The translations under genes were made by a program, and so were the position numbers. From contig CM042555.1 in NCBI GenBank assembly GCA_023630585.1, positions 7,299,501 to 7,363,500 of the forward strand: 64,000 bases of DNA. Direction: 5' to 3'. The stretch comes from Cranoglanis bouderius (lineage: Eukaryota; Chordata; Actinopteri; Siluriformes; Cranoglanididae). The stretch's first letter is position 1. Every line of letters starts with the position of its first letter. This document shows positions 1 to 64,000 of this stretch, one piece after another. The notes beneath the pieces are model-generated. The model was not told the DNA's origin. It made no database searches and worked only from the letters and a program-made list of their open reading frames with translations.

Positions 1-502
1 TGCACAAGAGCCAGTCAGGCACCAAAAAATCAGAACAAGAATTCTTATCTTATCAACAAATCTTTTTACACTGTAGCATTAAGATTTCCCTTCAATGGAA
101 CTAACAGGCCTAGCCCAAACATGTTCCAGCATGGCAATACCCCTGTGCACAAAGTGCACAGGGGTGCACAAAGACCTAGTTTGTCACGGTTTTAGTGGAA
201 GAACGCAAGTGTCCTGCACAGAGCCCTGACCTCAACCCCACTGAACATCTTCGGGTTGAACTACAACACAGACTACACCCCAGGCCTCTTCACCCAACAT
301 CAGTGCCTGATCTCACTAATGCCCTTGTGACTGAATGATCACAAATCCCCACAGCCACGCTCCAAAATCTAGTGGAAAGCCTTCCCAGAAGAGTGGCGGT
401 TATTATAACAGCAAAAGGGGACTAAATCTGGAATGTGATGTTCAACAAAAACATATGGATGCGATTGGTCAGGTGTCCACATACCTTTGAGCATATAGTG
501 TA
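1..502 (+). mobile_element. Tc1/mariner-type transposon remnant
   Basis: Positions 218-420 translate in one frame to AQSPDLNPTEHLRVELQHRL and on to NLVESLPRRV, the C-terminal end of an IS630/Tc1-type DDE transposase, with an in-frame TGA after ALVTE. The sequence ends near 502 in a terminal repeat (CATACCTTTGAGCATATAGT). A second, inverted copy of the same family lies at 54995-55462. The left end runs off the window. Confidence 0.7.
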
Positions 503-559
503 TGTTATTGTTTCTATAGTACAATACACAGATACTTGTTTGGTGGATGCTCCACATAA

Positions 560-1540
560 ATGGAGTAAAAAATATATGTAGTATGGTTGAAGTTTTCTGT
601 AAGGAGTCATTTATTTAGCATTTTAGGAAGGACTCTCCAGTATCAGCGCTTTGTAACACTCATAGGTAAATAGGTACGTTTTCAGTCACAGGTCACATCA
701 CAAAACTGTTCACAAAACTCTATTCCTGTTGTGATTTATTCCTTCCAAAAAAATTCGAGACTATCATGTATAACACCTGGAGGAAAGGGGTGTGTGTAGA
801 TTTGGGGGTGTATCCAGTTGGGATATTCAGTTATTCAGGATTTTGCGATGAGGGCAAAAAAGTAGACACTTCTGTTTCAAATCAAACAATTTCTAGTGAA
901 ACATAATTAAAATCTAACTTTTGAAATTGCCTTTAAGGTTGCTTTACAATAATTACTACAGTACTAAAGAAGACCACTAGAGGGGGGTGTATACTCATGG
1001 ATATTTTCAGCAGCACTATCAGTTCTCTGGCAAATCTCATTTTGGCATCACTGAGTGATGTCTCACTATATGCAATAGAAAACAGTCTACATAACAACAA
1101 CAACAACAAAAAGTTATCACTTGCATTAAAACAGCCAAGCAGTTCTTTTTTCTCTTTCTTGATTTAAAAAATGCAGTGTCATGTTACTAAGAAACCGCAA
1201 AGCCTTCTATCCTGAAGACTTTCCTGGGTCAGAAAAAAGCTTTACAGCTTTACCTCTGACTGTTACAAAGCACTGACACTGGAGACTCATTCCATAAATG
1301 CTAAATAAACGCTATCTTACAGGAAACAATACAATATATTAACGATATGACTTGCTCACATTTTAAATGTGTTATAAGTCTTTCTATAAGTTGTTTCTGT
1401 TCTAAAGGTAATGTATTAGAATGAGAGAAATAATACAGTATAAACCATGTGATTTGCAGCTGCTCTACTGCCAAAGTTGCTGTTATAGAAAATTAATCAC
1501 CACCTTCTGACCAATCCAGCGCTGCGGTATAAAACAAAAC
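560..1540. repeat. Non-autonomous DNA-transposon-like repeat
   Basis: The ends resemble each other in inverted orientation. The left side around 590-660 (GTAAGGAGTCATTTATT, AGTATCAGCGCTTTGTAAC) mirrors 1200-1320, and the right end near 1490-1535 carries AAAATTAATCACC...CTGACCAATCCAGCGC. Related sequence occurs at 46510-46870 and 60515-61150. I see no coding sequence. Family not identified. Confidence 0.45.
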
Positions 1541-1929
1541 AGAGACTGTTCCTTCTACATTTACTACTCTCATGTATGTAGCTCATGTATCTCTGTGGAA
1601 TTATTGTGAACAGCTCACTTGAACCCTGCTGACTGACCACAGCTCGATCTTGATTATAAACCACATCTCAAGCATGATATGAGCCAAAGAGTACAGTTTG
1701 TTCGCTTTTGGATGAAAATTGAAATGCTGCAAAGTATTAGATTTACTTGGTTGCATTGGGGGAATCTTTGGCACAGATTCCAAATACCCTGAAAGCCTTA
1801 AAGAAGCATTCTGTAATTTGCAGCTGCTACTATAGTTGATTTGTGAGTGCACTGAAAAAGTGGCTATGCTGAATGATTAATTGGAGCTCAAGCAGAATAG
1901 CAAATGTTCAGGTAAACACTTCAGTCGGA

Positions 1930-2530
1930 ACACTGATTGAGGCCAATCTGAATGAAATTTCTATCTGAATGAATGAAGTACGTAATCCTTTTAATAATCC
2001 AAGAATAATAGCCATGTAAACGTTTGTGTCCGATTACTTTCACTACCAGAATGAGCATGTGTGTGTTCTGCACATATACGTTTGAGTCATGATATGCTCC
2101 TTGTGCAACAAAACAGTCCTGAAAGAAAACACAGCTCATGGTACATATTTTCCTGTGTTTAAAAATAATTGTGAGGTGGAATGGACACCAAAGTAACATT
2201 ACGAGACAAATGCTTTATGTGACTTGACCTCAGTAAAGTTCAGTGTTTAGGATTTGCAGAAATATTCAACACAGACATGATAAATAAATAAATAAATAAA
2301 TAAATAAGTAAATACAAAGAACCACACTATTTGGGCTGTGGGTGGGGGTATAAACACCATTATACCAGTAGATAATGTGTGCTTTTTTTATTTTCAACAG
2401 GAAATGAGGATTGTCTCCAGACTGCCCAGGTAAGGATCCATATAAACAGTTCATTCTGAATCTCCAATTGGAATGAACTTGTTAACCTGGCGAAAATCTT
2501 TGCATGTAAACACAGCCACTGACAAACTGT
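1930..2530. repeat. AT-rich upstream DNA with transposon-end fragments
   Basis: Segments such as CCATGTAAACGTTTGTGT (about 2012) and GCATGTAAACACAGCC (about 2503) resemble the ends of the small element at 31530-31942. An (AAAT)n tract lies at 2282-2306. No gene is visible. Confidence 0.35.
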
Positions 2531-2721
2531 TGACTTCCCCCCAACCCGCCCCACCCTAAAACTATTGCTGCATTTGACTTAACTCAGAAGTAGGAAGTCT
2601 GAACTTGGAATTACATCATTTTTGCCCTGAGTGTGTTCAAGTAGAACAAAAAAAACAACAACATGGACTCCTCCATGTTCATCTTTTGTTAGCAACAATC
2701 TAGCCAGCCAGCTGAGATGAG

Positions 2722-2817
2722 GGTGTCCCAAACTCTCCATACATAGGGGGAATTAACACTTTTTAGCAAAATGTCTTCCAAAATTTTTATATATATATAT
2801 ATATAAATATATATAAA

Positions 2818-2913
<96 letters not shown>

Positions 2914-3213
2914 TTTTTTTTTTTTTTTTTTTTTTTTTTTCTCTCCAGCCTAAGAATGCCTTTGACAAAAGAAGAACATATTGAAATCATTCTCATGGCT
3001 GGATCGGGAATCTGTCGCAAGGTTGCAATGGACTTTTAACAGAGAACATCACACATGACACTGTTGCTAAACTTATTAACAAATTCAAAAAGACGAAGTG
3101 TTGCGGACAAACTGAGAAGTGGACGTCCATGAACATCCTCTGACAAAGACACAACCGATGTGGTGCTGGCAAACATAGTCCCCTATATATGCAGACTTTT
3201 GGGACACTCTGTA
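2722..3213 (+). mobile_element. Mariner-type element nested inside copy A
   Basis: Terminal inverted repeats GGTGTCCCAAACTCTCCATA and TATGCAGACTTTTGGGACAC. The interior from 2955 encodes a broken helix-turn-helix start of a transposase (MPLTKEEHIEIILMAGSG, then a TAA and a frameshift, then DTVAKLINKFKKT). The catalytic part is missing and a long (AT)n/T tract (2785-2940) has expanded inside. Another deleted copy is at 56490-56871. Confidence 0.65.
2785..2940 (+). repeat. (AT)n followed by poly-T
   Basis: About 125 nt of nearly pure AT dinucleotide followed by about 30 T. It is purely simple sequence; the reverse-strand open frame of Ile-Tyr repeats is an artefact. Confidence 0.95.
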
Positions 3214-3541
3214 TATTTACCTCCTCGAAACAGCCAACTGTATAGTCAGTGTTATTGATTTAACAGACTAATATGTCTGTATGTTGAATTTTCTACAGCT
3301 CATACTAGTAAAGTAAAGAAGTGATACTTTGTTTACAGTTTACGCTGTGAGAAGCCATGTTGATCTGACATCACATGCTGAATTTGGGGTTGAGGAGACT
3401 GTCCCGGATTTCCGAGTTGAGGTCTTTAGTCTGAAGTCTGAGATTCTGAGTTATAAGTTTTAGTTGAATGCAATATATTTCTGCCTCATGAAGGAAAACA
3501 GATGGAGCTGTGCAGCTCTTTTCCACCTAAACCTGAACTAA

Positions 3542-3957
3542 TGCTGCATTCGACTAGAAGTCATAACTCATAATCCCTGACCCCTGACCAGGAAAAGCCA
3601 AAGAAAATGTTCCTTAATTCTGAACTCGGGATGGTCTCCTCAACTCCTCCGAGTTCGTACGAGATTAGAAAGTGACATTAATTCAACATGGAGGCACACA
3701 GCACCAGCGCTAAACGAAGTATATACAAGCTTTATATACAAGCAATTGCTTTAGATCAATCAACATACACACATATTAGCTTGTTTAAACTATAACACTG
3801 GCTATACTGTTGGCTGTTTTGAGGAGGTAAATATACTTCACTCATCACAGTTAGCTGGCTAGCTTGTTGCTTACAAAACGTGAATATGGAGTCATCCATG
3901 TAAAACACCCCCGACTCCCCTCCCTCCCCCCACACTTTCTATGTCGAATGTACGGAG
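3542..3957 (-). mobile_element. Small DNA transposon copy B, inverted relative to A
   Basis: Ends TGCTGCATTCGACT and ATGTCGAATGTACGG. The interior (GGCTGTTTTGAGGAGGTAAA, GTTAGCTGGCTAGCTTGTTG) is the reverse complement of copy A. The copy is uninterrupted at about 416 bp and so reveals the insertion point in A. Confidence 0.6.
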
Positions 3958-4207
3958 GTTGAAAATGACATCATTCGAAAGGCAAAGAAACTAGCCAGGG
4001 CCTTTGCCTGACAATATTTAAGGTATTGTTTAAATTCTCTGATTATTATAAGCCAAGATGATAGAAACAATAGGGTGTTTATAGTAACTTTTGGCTAACA
4101 TTAAATTTGCAGTATGTATAGTTGACTATTATTTTATTGCTGTTTCTTTAAAGTGAAGAATAGACTTTGTATTAGGCTATAGTGTACATTTTAATTAAAC
4201 TGCAAAT

Positions 4208-4208
4208 G

Positions 4209-4277
<69 letters not shown>

Positions 4278-4649
4278 TCTGGGTTTATCTCTCAGCCATA
4301 GCCGACTCATGAGTAAGCTTTACTTCAGAGCCTGCTAATCAGGCTGTACAGTGCAGGAGTGGAGAGAGAAGTCAGGAGAGAGAGAGAGAGAGCGAGGGTG
4401 AGATAGTGAGAGACAGTGGGAGGAGGAGGAGGAGGAGGAGGAGGAGGATGTTTTTCTGTAGTAGGAAGCAGGCAGGCTAAGCGTACTTCACTGCAGTGCC
4501 CTACAGAAGCAGCAGCACTGCCTCATCCTGCTTTCTCTGTCAGTCTGCTGCTGCTGCTCGCTCGGCTATAGAGCACACACACGCACACACACATACACAC
4601 ACTCTGGTCTTCCTGGGATAGACACCGGCTACTCTCACCCTCTCTCTGC
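4208..4649 (+). promoter_or_regulatory. coro2b: Presumed coro2b promoter and 5' UTR
   Basis: This is the DNA immediately 5' of the MTVTK start codon. It begins with a (GA)n tract, continues with a purine-rich GAG/GGA region, and becomes richer in CTG, CT and CA towards the ATG. A weak TATA-like CTATAG lies near 4565. No clear CpG island or canonical TATA box is visible, so the transcription start is not placed. The region is assigned as promoter/5' UTR only from its position before the first coding exon. Confidence 0.5.
4209..4274 (+). repeat. (GA)n microsatellite
   Basis: About 33 GA units in the presumed promoter region of coro2b, followed by further purine-rich GAG and GGA tracts to 4449. 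Confidence 0.95.
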
Positions 4650-57956
<53,307 letters not shown>

Positions 57957-58720
57957 CCAGGGTCAAGCCCTTGTAAAATAACTCCCAGTACTGCTGAACA
58001 ACTTCCTGGATACCCCTCTCTTATATCCCACAAGGCCAAACATTTGTCCCCACTGAGCAGTGTCTCACTCTGATCCTAACTGTTGATGCCTTTAATGCTG
58101 TCAGACTCTACTGGGGCGTAAGTCGACCCCTTTATCACTAAAACCTCTCACACCTTATGGCCTGTGTTTACTGCTGCTTTCCCAGCAGTATCAGTATATA
58201 ACTAAGGCTCACATTCACAAACAAACACAAACGTTTGTGGAGGAAAAGTAGTACAAAGGGACAAAATATTCTTTAAGGTTTCTTTCTATTTAACTCTATT
58301 AATTGTATTTTACTCATTTTTACACATACTCTCTCTGTCTTTCACTTTTATCCATATTTCTCCTCTGTTGTGGATATGTGGGCTGCCAAATTTGCAGTAT
58401 CGGATTGGAATGGCTTTGACAGGTTATTTGATACAAGCCATTAACTGTATTATGTTTTTGTGTGTTTTGTTTATAATTGTACTTATTTATTTTTGTTATA
58501 TACGTTTTCCCCCAATTACGCATTGTTTTAAATAATTAAGCTAATCTCGTCTTTAACCATGGATGTAGAGACAGAGATCATTAGCTGGTCAACCAAATAT
58601 GTCTTCTAGAAGTCATTCCACTTTTCTTGTAATTTTTTGTCTTACAGTTTTAAAGATGAAATAAGTATGATCTACTTGGGAAGGTATTTTAATTAAAGAT
58701 GCAGTTTTTCTGGTCCAGAA
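57957..58720 (+). other. coro2b: coro2b 3' UTR (extent estimated)
   Basis: This is the sequence after the coro2b stop codon. The first plausible poly(A) signal I see is ATTAAA at 58692-58697, but the 3' end could lie further on. No repeat is obvious in the first 700 bases, which fits retained exon sequence. Confidence 0.45.
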
Positions 58721-59246
58721 ATAAGCTCCACCCCCAAACAGAACAGAGTTCCTCAGCTCTGCAATTTTTCCTTAATATTCCTTAAAATGCAGCTCACACA
58801 GAGTACATAATTTTAACAGAGGGTATTGTGGTTAATTGTTAATAACAATTCACCTTGCAGGCAGCAGGGCGGTCTAAAAATTACAAACTGCTCCTTTAAC
58901 ATCTAACAATTGCTGATGCATTGGCTGAGAAAATCTTTCTTCTGTAGTGTTCAAACTGAGGTTACAACAAGCCAAAGCAGCTTTTAATCACATTCTAGTG
59001 AAACACAAAACATTACTTATTGTATCTTTAATGTAATTGGATTGTTCAGAGGCTCGGATCTGATTGTATGCACAATGGCAAGTTGAATTAATACAGAAAG
59101 CATTCACAACACAGGACAACAAAACCAGTACCTAATGTAGTACCACCATATACTGTACACCTAGAATTGAACCTAACATGAGTGTGTTGTGACTAAAATA
59201 TCCTTCAAGAAGTGTGTTCATGTTCTACAGCAAGTGAAAAGTAAAA

Positions 59247-59523
59247 GGATACTAAGCTGTATCTACCTTTCCTTGTCACTGGGGTGATACGGTCAAGGGC
59301 ACACTTTTTGTACTTTATAGTATTTATCTTTTATCTAGAAAGAACATCTAATGTATCTTTAATGCTTTACGAAAAGCTAAAAACTAATTATGGCCCAATT
59401 GTGTACCTTAAAGATACACTATATCCAAGTTTTCAGATTAAATGTAGCCTACATATTAAATGAACAAAAGATGTACCATTGAGGGTACCACCCCATCGAC
59501 AAGGAAAGATACAGATTAGTACA
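59247..59523. mobile_element. Small inverted-repeat element (MITE-like)
   Basis: Left TACTAAGCTGTATC...TTTCCTTGTCACTGGGGTG and right CACCCCATCGACAAGGAAAG...ATCTGT are inverted copies of about 40 bp. The interior is AT-rich and non-coding. Between coro2b and anp32a. Confidence 0.55.
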
Positions 59524-59825
59524 ATTTTTTCAGAGAGTGTAACGAAACGCAATGATGATAGAGAAGCAGTACATGTATATAGGCACTGTTTGATGCGAAG
59601 AAATGTGAAAATAGTGAGTGATTAGTAAGTAAGAATGGCCAAATTCTTATAGTAGAGGCAACAGTAAGTGGAAGTAAATGTGAGACTTTTATTTTAAGAT
59701 TGCTTGTAGGGCATACAGCATCCCAGCTGGAAGTGTTTACTGTGTGTAGGTGGTTAATAATTGTACTTTTAACCAATTTGTCTGGGCTTTTTTTGTGAAA
59801 GGATGAAGGGACTCTGTTAGAAGTT

Positions 59826-59942
<117 letters not shown>

Positions 59943-60514
59943 ATATTTAATATCCAAAAAGGTGAACTAATGTGATATACTACATTGGGGTTGCATTGTT
60001 GTAAGGAGAGAGCAGGAATCCCAGAGCCAGACTGATCCCAGATTCATGCAACTCTCTCCTTTGTCACATTTGAACTCACTGATAGAAGTATGAACATATT
60101 TTCTGATGATACATCAGATATGTGATTTGTGTACGAGTGATTGAAATGAGGCCTTACTTCATTCATAATCAGATCCACACCTGCAGCTTTAAACCCCTGG
60201 ACTGTCAGAGATACAGAAAGCAGGCTGATGTTTGACTATGGACCATGTAGGAAACGTTTTTGCTCATAAAATAATGTCTCATAAAGTAATCTCACCTCCT
60301 TTAAAGGCTTGGTTCATTCCTGCTTCATGCATAGTAAATGGAAGCACATAAAAACATTCCCATCCTGTCAAGTATCTCAGCTCCAGACCTACAAACCCAC
60401 TGTTCTACAGAGTCTCAAGTTGTCCATGCTCTAAACACACCTGAACCAGTGGGCCACCTCTTGAGAAACACTTTGCCGTACAACCTTAGAAGCATGTATT
60501 ATTATGGTTTATAC

Positions 60515-61150
60515 CAATGCGCTGCTGAATTCTCAAATTGGATTGGTCAGAAAAATGTTCATTAATTTGCTGTACCAGCTGCAAGGCAAATCATTGGGTT
60601 ATATTAAAGTGCACATTCTAATATGCTAGTTTTTAATGTATAGTAACAGCTAATTCAATGGGGACTTGTAGAGTGGATGCTCCATTATAATCTAAGCCAA
60701 ATAATAAACAGATTATAAAAACTGTTATTTAACAAAGAATAATGTATAATCCTTGATATGGTGAAGCTTTCTGTGAGGAGAAGTTTATTTAAGGAGTCTC
60801 CAGAGTCGGTACTTTTTCTGTCAGTCTTCAGGATGGAGGACGTTGGCGCTTTCTGGTTTCTTGAAAACCTGACAAGGCGCATTTTTTCTATGTCTCATTA
60901 ACTTAACAAGAGAGAGCAAAAGGAGAGGCTGGTGAGGGAACTGTTTATATCTGCTAAAACAGAAGAGATAACACGAGCTAACCGGTCTTGCAGATGTTCC
61001 ACATTAAATTTATAAAATAATAGATAAATAGATCAAAAGTACTGTTATTCATTACTCACTTTAAAAAATGGTAATTGTTCAAACTTTTCTGTGGTACAAG
61101 AGGAATTTAAAAAAAAAAAACTTCAGTACATGCTGTTATTGGAAAATAAT
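60515..61150. repeat. Non-autonomous DNA-transposon-like repeat
   Basis: Starts with CAAATTGGATTGGTCAGAAA and ends near GCTGTTATTGGAAAATAATC. The internal AGGAGTCTCCAGAGTCGGTA...CAGTCTTCAGGATGGAGGAC matches the 560-1540 repeat. A related end fragment (CTGATTGGTCAGAAGGCGTT) is at 53718-53745. No ORF. Confidence 0.45.
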
Positions 61151-61899
61151 CAACTTGGCAAATCTCAGTGTGTTTTATTCCTTATGTAACTGTGCCACAG
61201 CTGACTTGCCATTTTATACAAAAGGCAATGTAATGTTGGTGTTTGAGGAACTTCAAGCTCAAAGCTCCCGTAACTAATAGCCTTGCTGTTCTTTTTCCAT
61301 CAATACACACATGTAGGATGCCTGTATTCCTTTCAAAGGGGCGAATATAAAAATGAAATTGGGGTAGGGGGTATATCAAAATATATAAAAGCCTCACTAA
61401 TTCATCAAGCGTTATAGTTAAGTTACCAATTTAAATTTTGGATGCCCAGTACTAGACATTTTTCAACATGTTGCTGGATAAGTGTTTATTCTGTTTAATG
61501 TCTTTTGGACCCTGGCTACTCGGGCCCTTGGAGTCATCCCTGTGCAATACCCATTTCCTCCACTAGGTGACATCAGCATGAGCCAGGCCAAAGTCGGCCA
61601 GAGTCCATCTGTCCCACGCAGCAGACAAAATTATAGAGGGAAGAGGATATTGACCTTCTATGATCCTTGATATTTTATCCTTCAAATTGTGAGAAGCCTC
61701 AAATTTGACTAGTTTAAAAATAGAAATGACATTGTGAAAGATCACTGTGTCTTAGTCTGATAAGCAACAGTCTGATTTTTTTTTTTTTTAATACCGCCTT
61801 TGTAAACAACTCCAATTCACTCCTTATCAACAAGAATGCTGACTTCTTTCTCAATCACATCTAAATTTTTTTTTCCTTTTCATTTTAATAATAAAAACA

Positions 61900-63183
61900 A
61901 AAAAGTATAATTTAGAGACACCAAATACAGGTCAGAATGCCTTCGCTTTAAATATCTCTAAATATTTACAAAATATCCAGATTGAGGGGAAAAAAGAAAA
62001 AACAAAATTCACAAAAATGTCAAATTTAGAACCATCTAACAGCTCAGAATTCCTTCGCTTTAAATAACCCAAAAGTATCTCTGAATATCCACACAAATAT
62101 CCAGACAAACAGAACACACACAAAAAAAATACAAGCCAATATCCTTTCCCTGAGCTTACAATTACAATTTCGTTGAAAGGCTGATTTTGATGGAACTTTC
62201 TAGAACTTAGATGTAGTGACACTAAACACAGCTGTGTACGTTTCATACATTAATGTAGTAACTAATGACCTGGATGGAGAAATCAAAGTGGTTTCACTGT
62301 GATCAAGAGCTCAGTACATTCTGCTGGATCACTGCTTGCCAAAATTACGTTACAGCTGCATGTGTTTTCATTCGTTTTATTACAGTTAACTGTTACAACT
62401 GAGATTAATGGTGAAAAATGTCTGCCGTTATCAAAGGGAATAGAAAAAAATATATTTGGTCATTATTTACAAAGAACACGAGACCTCTGAACTATCCACG
62501 CAAGAAGGAGAAAGGCTTTCTAGGAGTCATTTGACAAGGGCAGACATTCAGTTCTAAACATTTAAAAAAAATAATAATAATAAAATTAAAATAAATCACA
62601 TTGAGAGGTTGTACTGTGCAGGTTCCGATGCCTCCTCTGCACCTGAACAGCACGTCACATGATGACGAGAACACGAAAGAGACGCAAATGTACACAAACA
62701 AAAAGGTGCGATTTTAAAAAAAGGTGGGTAAGAAAACCCTCTTGAAATCCAGTAGTCAAATTTAAAATAGAGCCAGACATGCTGTTTTTAAAAGGTTTTT
62801 GGTATTTTTTTGTCATTTAAATACATAAGTCATACCCAGCAATCTGTATAAGCAATCTGTATAGGCATCAACAGTAAAGAGAAAATAAAAATTACAAAGA
62901 GCAAACTCAGTTTTGTTTCGGACAATAGGAAATTTCCACTACTGTGTTGCCAGCCGTCTGTAGAGGTTTAAGAGAAAAAGAATGGGGTCAAACAAAGGTT
63001 GAAAAAAAAAATAAAATTTCAAAAAAACATAAAAGAAAACTAATATTTAAACTGTGTCCTCGTATATCTACTAACCCACCCCTACCATTTGCATACCCCC
63101 CCAAACCACCGCAAAATTACATTAGGACATAGAAACAGAGGGTTAAAACAGTCAGATCACAAAGGGAACCCGAGAGTGCATGT
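61900..63183 (-). other. anp32a: anp32a 3' UTR and flank (end not fixed)
   Basis: This AT-rich sequence lies downstream of the anp32a stop. Minus-strand AATAAA signals occur at 62381-62376 and 61490-61485, and either could end the transcript. Two imperfect copies of a segment with TTCGCTTTAAATA and ATATCCA occur at about 61934-61980 and 62044-62106. Confidence 0.4.
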
Positions 63184-63248
63184 TCAGTCATCATCCTCTT
63201 CTCCTTCTTCATCCAACTCCCTTTTCCTCTTCTGTCCCCTCTCCTCCT
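63184..63248 (-). CDS. anp32a: anp32a last coding exon
   Basis: 65 nt on the minus strand. The acceptor reads TTGTTGCAG. The first two bases complete a Glu codon from the previous exon, followed by EERGQKRKRELDEEGEEDDD and TGA (63186-63184). Confidence 0.93.
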
Positions 63249-64000
63249 CTGCAACAAAATAAATAAAAAGCACAATTTCTTCCTGAGACATTCCCAAGAT
63301 TTAAACCATATATTTTTATATATCCACATCACAACCGCACCTTAAAGGAGAATTCCACCATTGTTAACATGATTTCAGTGTGGGGGAAAAAAATTTTATT
63401 GCTGTAAATATAATAATTTGTTCATCTTTTAAAAACAAGTGTTAATATTCGTTTTTGGGAACAAACTTGATAGGATCACTGTTAGCCTGCAGTAAGTTTC
63501 GCTGTTACATGATCTTCAGTAGTAAAACCGAATGCCAAAATGCCAATATACCTCAAATGGAAATAATGGGTTTTACATTTTATAATCTATGTCGTTTACA
63601 ATATAAGGAAATATGACTAGTCCTATTTTCATCATTAACAAATTTGATGCAGAAATAATTCAGGTCAAATTCTCCTTTAATAACATACAGCAATTGAAAA
63701 GCTTCGAACACTCTCTGAGGGATATTAACGCTGAGCTAATCCTTAAAATTTCTGTTCATTCTGTAGCCGAATTCAAAATGGCTAAATAAAAACAGCTCAT
63801 TTGCTTACCGTCCTCATCCTCGTCATCAACTTCCCCATCATTTAAGTCTTCTTCCTCCTCCTCCTAACACAAGAAATTTGTATCAAATTTAAAACAAAAT
63901 GAAATACTTCGTTCCTTTTAAAAGACATTTTCTGTCAGGAGTAAATACTTTAAATATACAAGTACTGCAGCATTCACCTCTCCACTGACATCCTCCTCTT
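63184..64000 (-). CDS. anp32a: ANP32A C-terminal exons (gene continues beyond window)
   Basis: Three minus-strand exon pieces join in frame: 64000-63978 (partial), 63863-63809 and 63248-63184. They encode EEDVSGE, then EEEEEDLNDGEVDDEDED, then EERGQKRKRELDEEGEEDDD and stop. This is the low-complexity acidic tail of ANP32A (pp32/LANP), with the VSGE, NDGEVDDE and RGQKRKRE landmarks recalled from the human protein. The KRKR cluster is the nuclear localisation signal. Family knowledge: the missing N-terminal part is a leucine-rich-repeat domain, and the protein is a nuclear chaperone-like phosphoprotein that inhibits PP2A and histone acetylation. The gene is convergent with coro2b, as in human 15q23. 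Related ANP32B or ANP32E tails differ at these landmarks, so A is preferred. Confidence 0.92.
63809..63863 (-). CDS. anp32a: anp32a penultimate coding exon
   Basis: 55 nt on the minus strand between acceptor GTGTTAG and donor GTAAGC, 18 codons plus one base (EEEEEDLNDGEVDDEDED). It corresponds to the acidic stretch around NDGEVDDE. Confidence 0.92.
63978..64000 (-). CDS. anp32a: anp32a upstream exon, cut by window edge
   Basis: The last 23 nt of an exon ending EEDVSGE in phase 0, followed by donor GTGAAT. The remainder is outside the window. Confidence 0.88.

Larger units (their letters stand above)
2566..3472 (+). mobile_element. Small DNA transposon copy A, interrupted by another element
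   Basis: Ends TGCTGCATTTGACTT and (inverted) AGTTGAATGCAAT. Removing the insertion at about 2722-3213 leaves about 415 bp that match, in reverse complement, copy B at 3542-3957: the sides ...CTAGCCAGCCAGCTGAGATGAG and TATATTTACCTCCTCGAAAC are contiguous in B. No transposase is encoded. A MITE-like family not identified here. Confidence 0.6.

Overview
This window is vertebrate nuclear DNA, most likely from a teleost fish. It has long introns with short GT-AG exons, very dense (GT)n/(CA)n microsatellites, and many remnants of Tc1/mariner-type transposons and tRNA-derived SINEs. The SINE consensus and several short repeat families resemble those I know from catfishes (Siluriformes), so a catfish is my best guess, but the order is not proven by the sequence.

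Two protein-coding genes are present in tail-to-tail arrangement. The first is a complete coronin-2B gene (coro2b) on the + strand. It has 12 coding exons between 4650 and 57956, encodes 491 residues, and every junction is a GT-AG intron with a consistent phase. The second is the 3' end of anp32a on the - strand (63184 to the right edge), including the acidic C-terminal tail and the KRKR basic motif. CORO2B and ANP32A are also convergent neighbours in human 15q23, so the order supports both identifications.

Layout: 1-4200 is upstream DNA made largely of DNA-transposon debris, including a transposon nested inside another. 4208-4664 holds the presumed promoter, 5' UTR and the tiny first coding exon (MTVTK). 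4665-35679 is a 31 kb first intron holding a 1.9 kb minisatellite with a 33-bp unit, a 1.57 kb defective Tc1-like element with IR/DR ends, several SINEs, LINE and Ty3/gypsy remnants, and near its 3' end a TATA-bearing candidate alternative first exon (33194-33392). 35680-35880 is coding exon 2. 35881-48832 is a 13 kb second intron with repeats and two exon-like islands. 48833-57956 carries exons 3-12, of which exons 4, 6 and 11 are directly flanked by UG-repeat tracts. 57957-63183 holds the coro2b 3' UTR, a spacer with small transposons, and the anp32a 3' UTR.

Coronin-2B is an actin- and vinculin-linked beta-propeller protein with a coiled-coil tail, mainly neuronal. ANP32A is a nuclear acidic leucine-rich phosphoprotein. 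Apart from being neighbours, nothing in the sequence ties their functions together. I do not see an undescribed multi-gene system. The most interesting signals are gene-architecture ones: the alternative promoter, a possible poison exon, splice acceptors embedded in microsatellites, a near-perfect 64-nt hairpin, and the nested or paired transposons. No tRNA, rRNA or CRISPR features were recognised.
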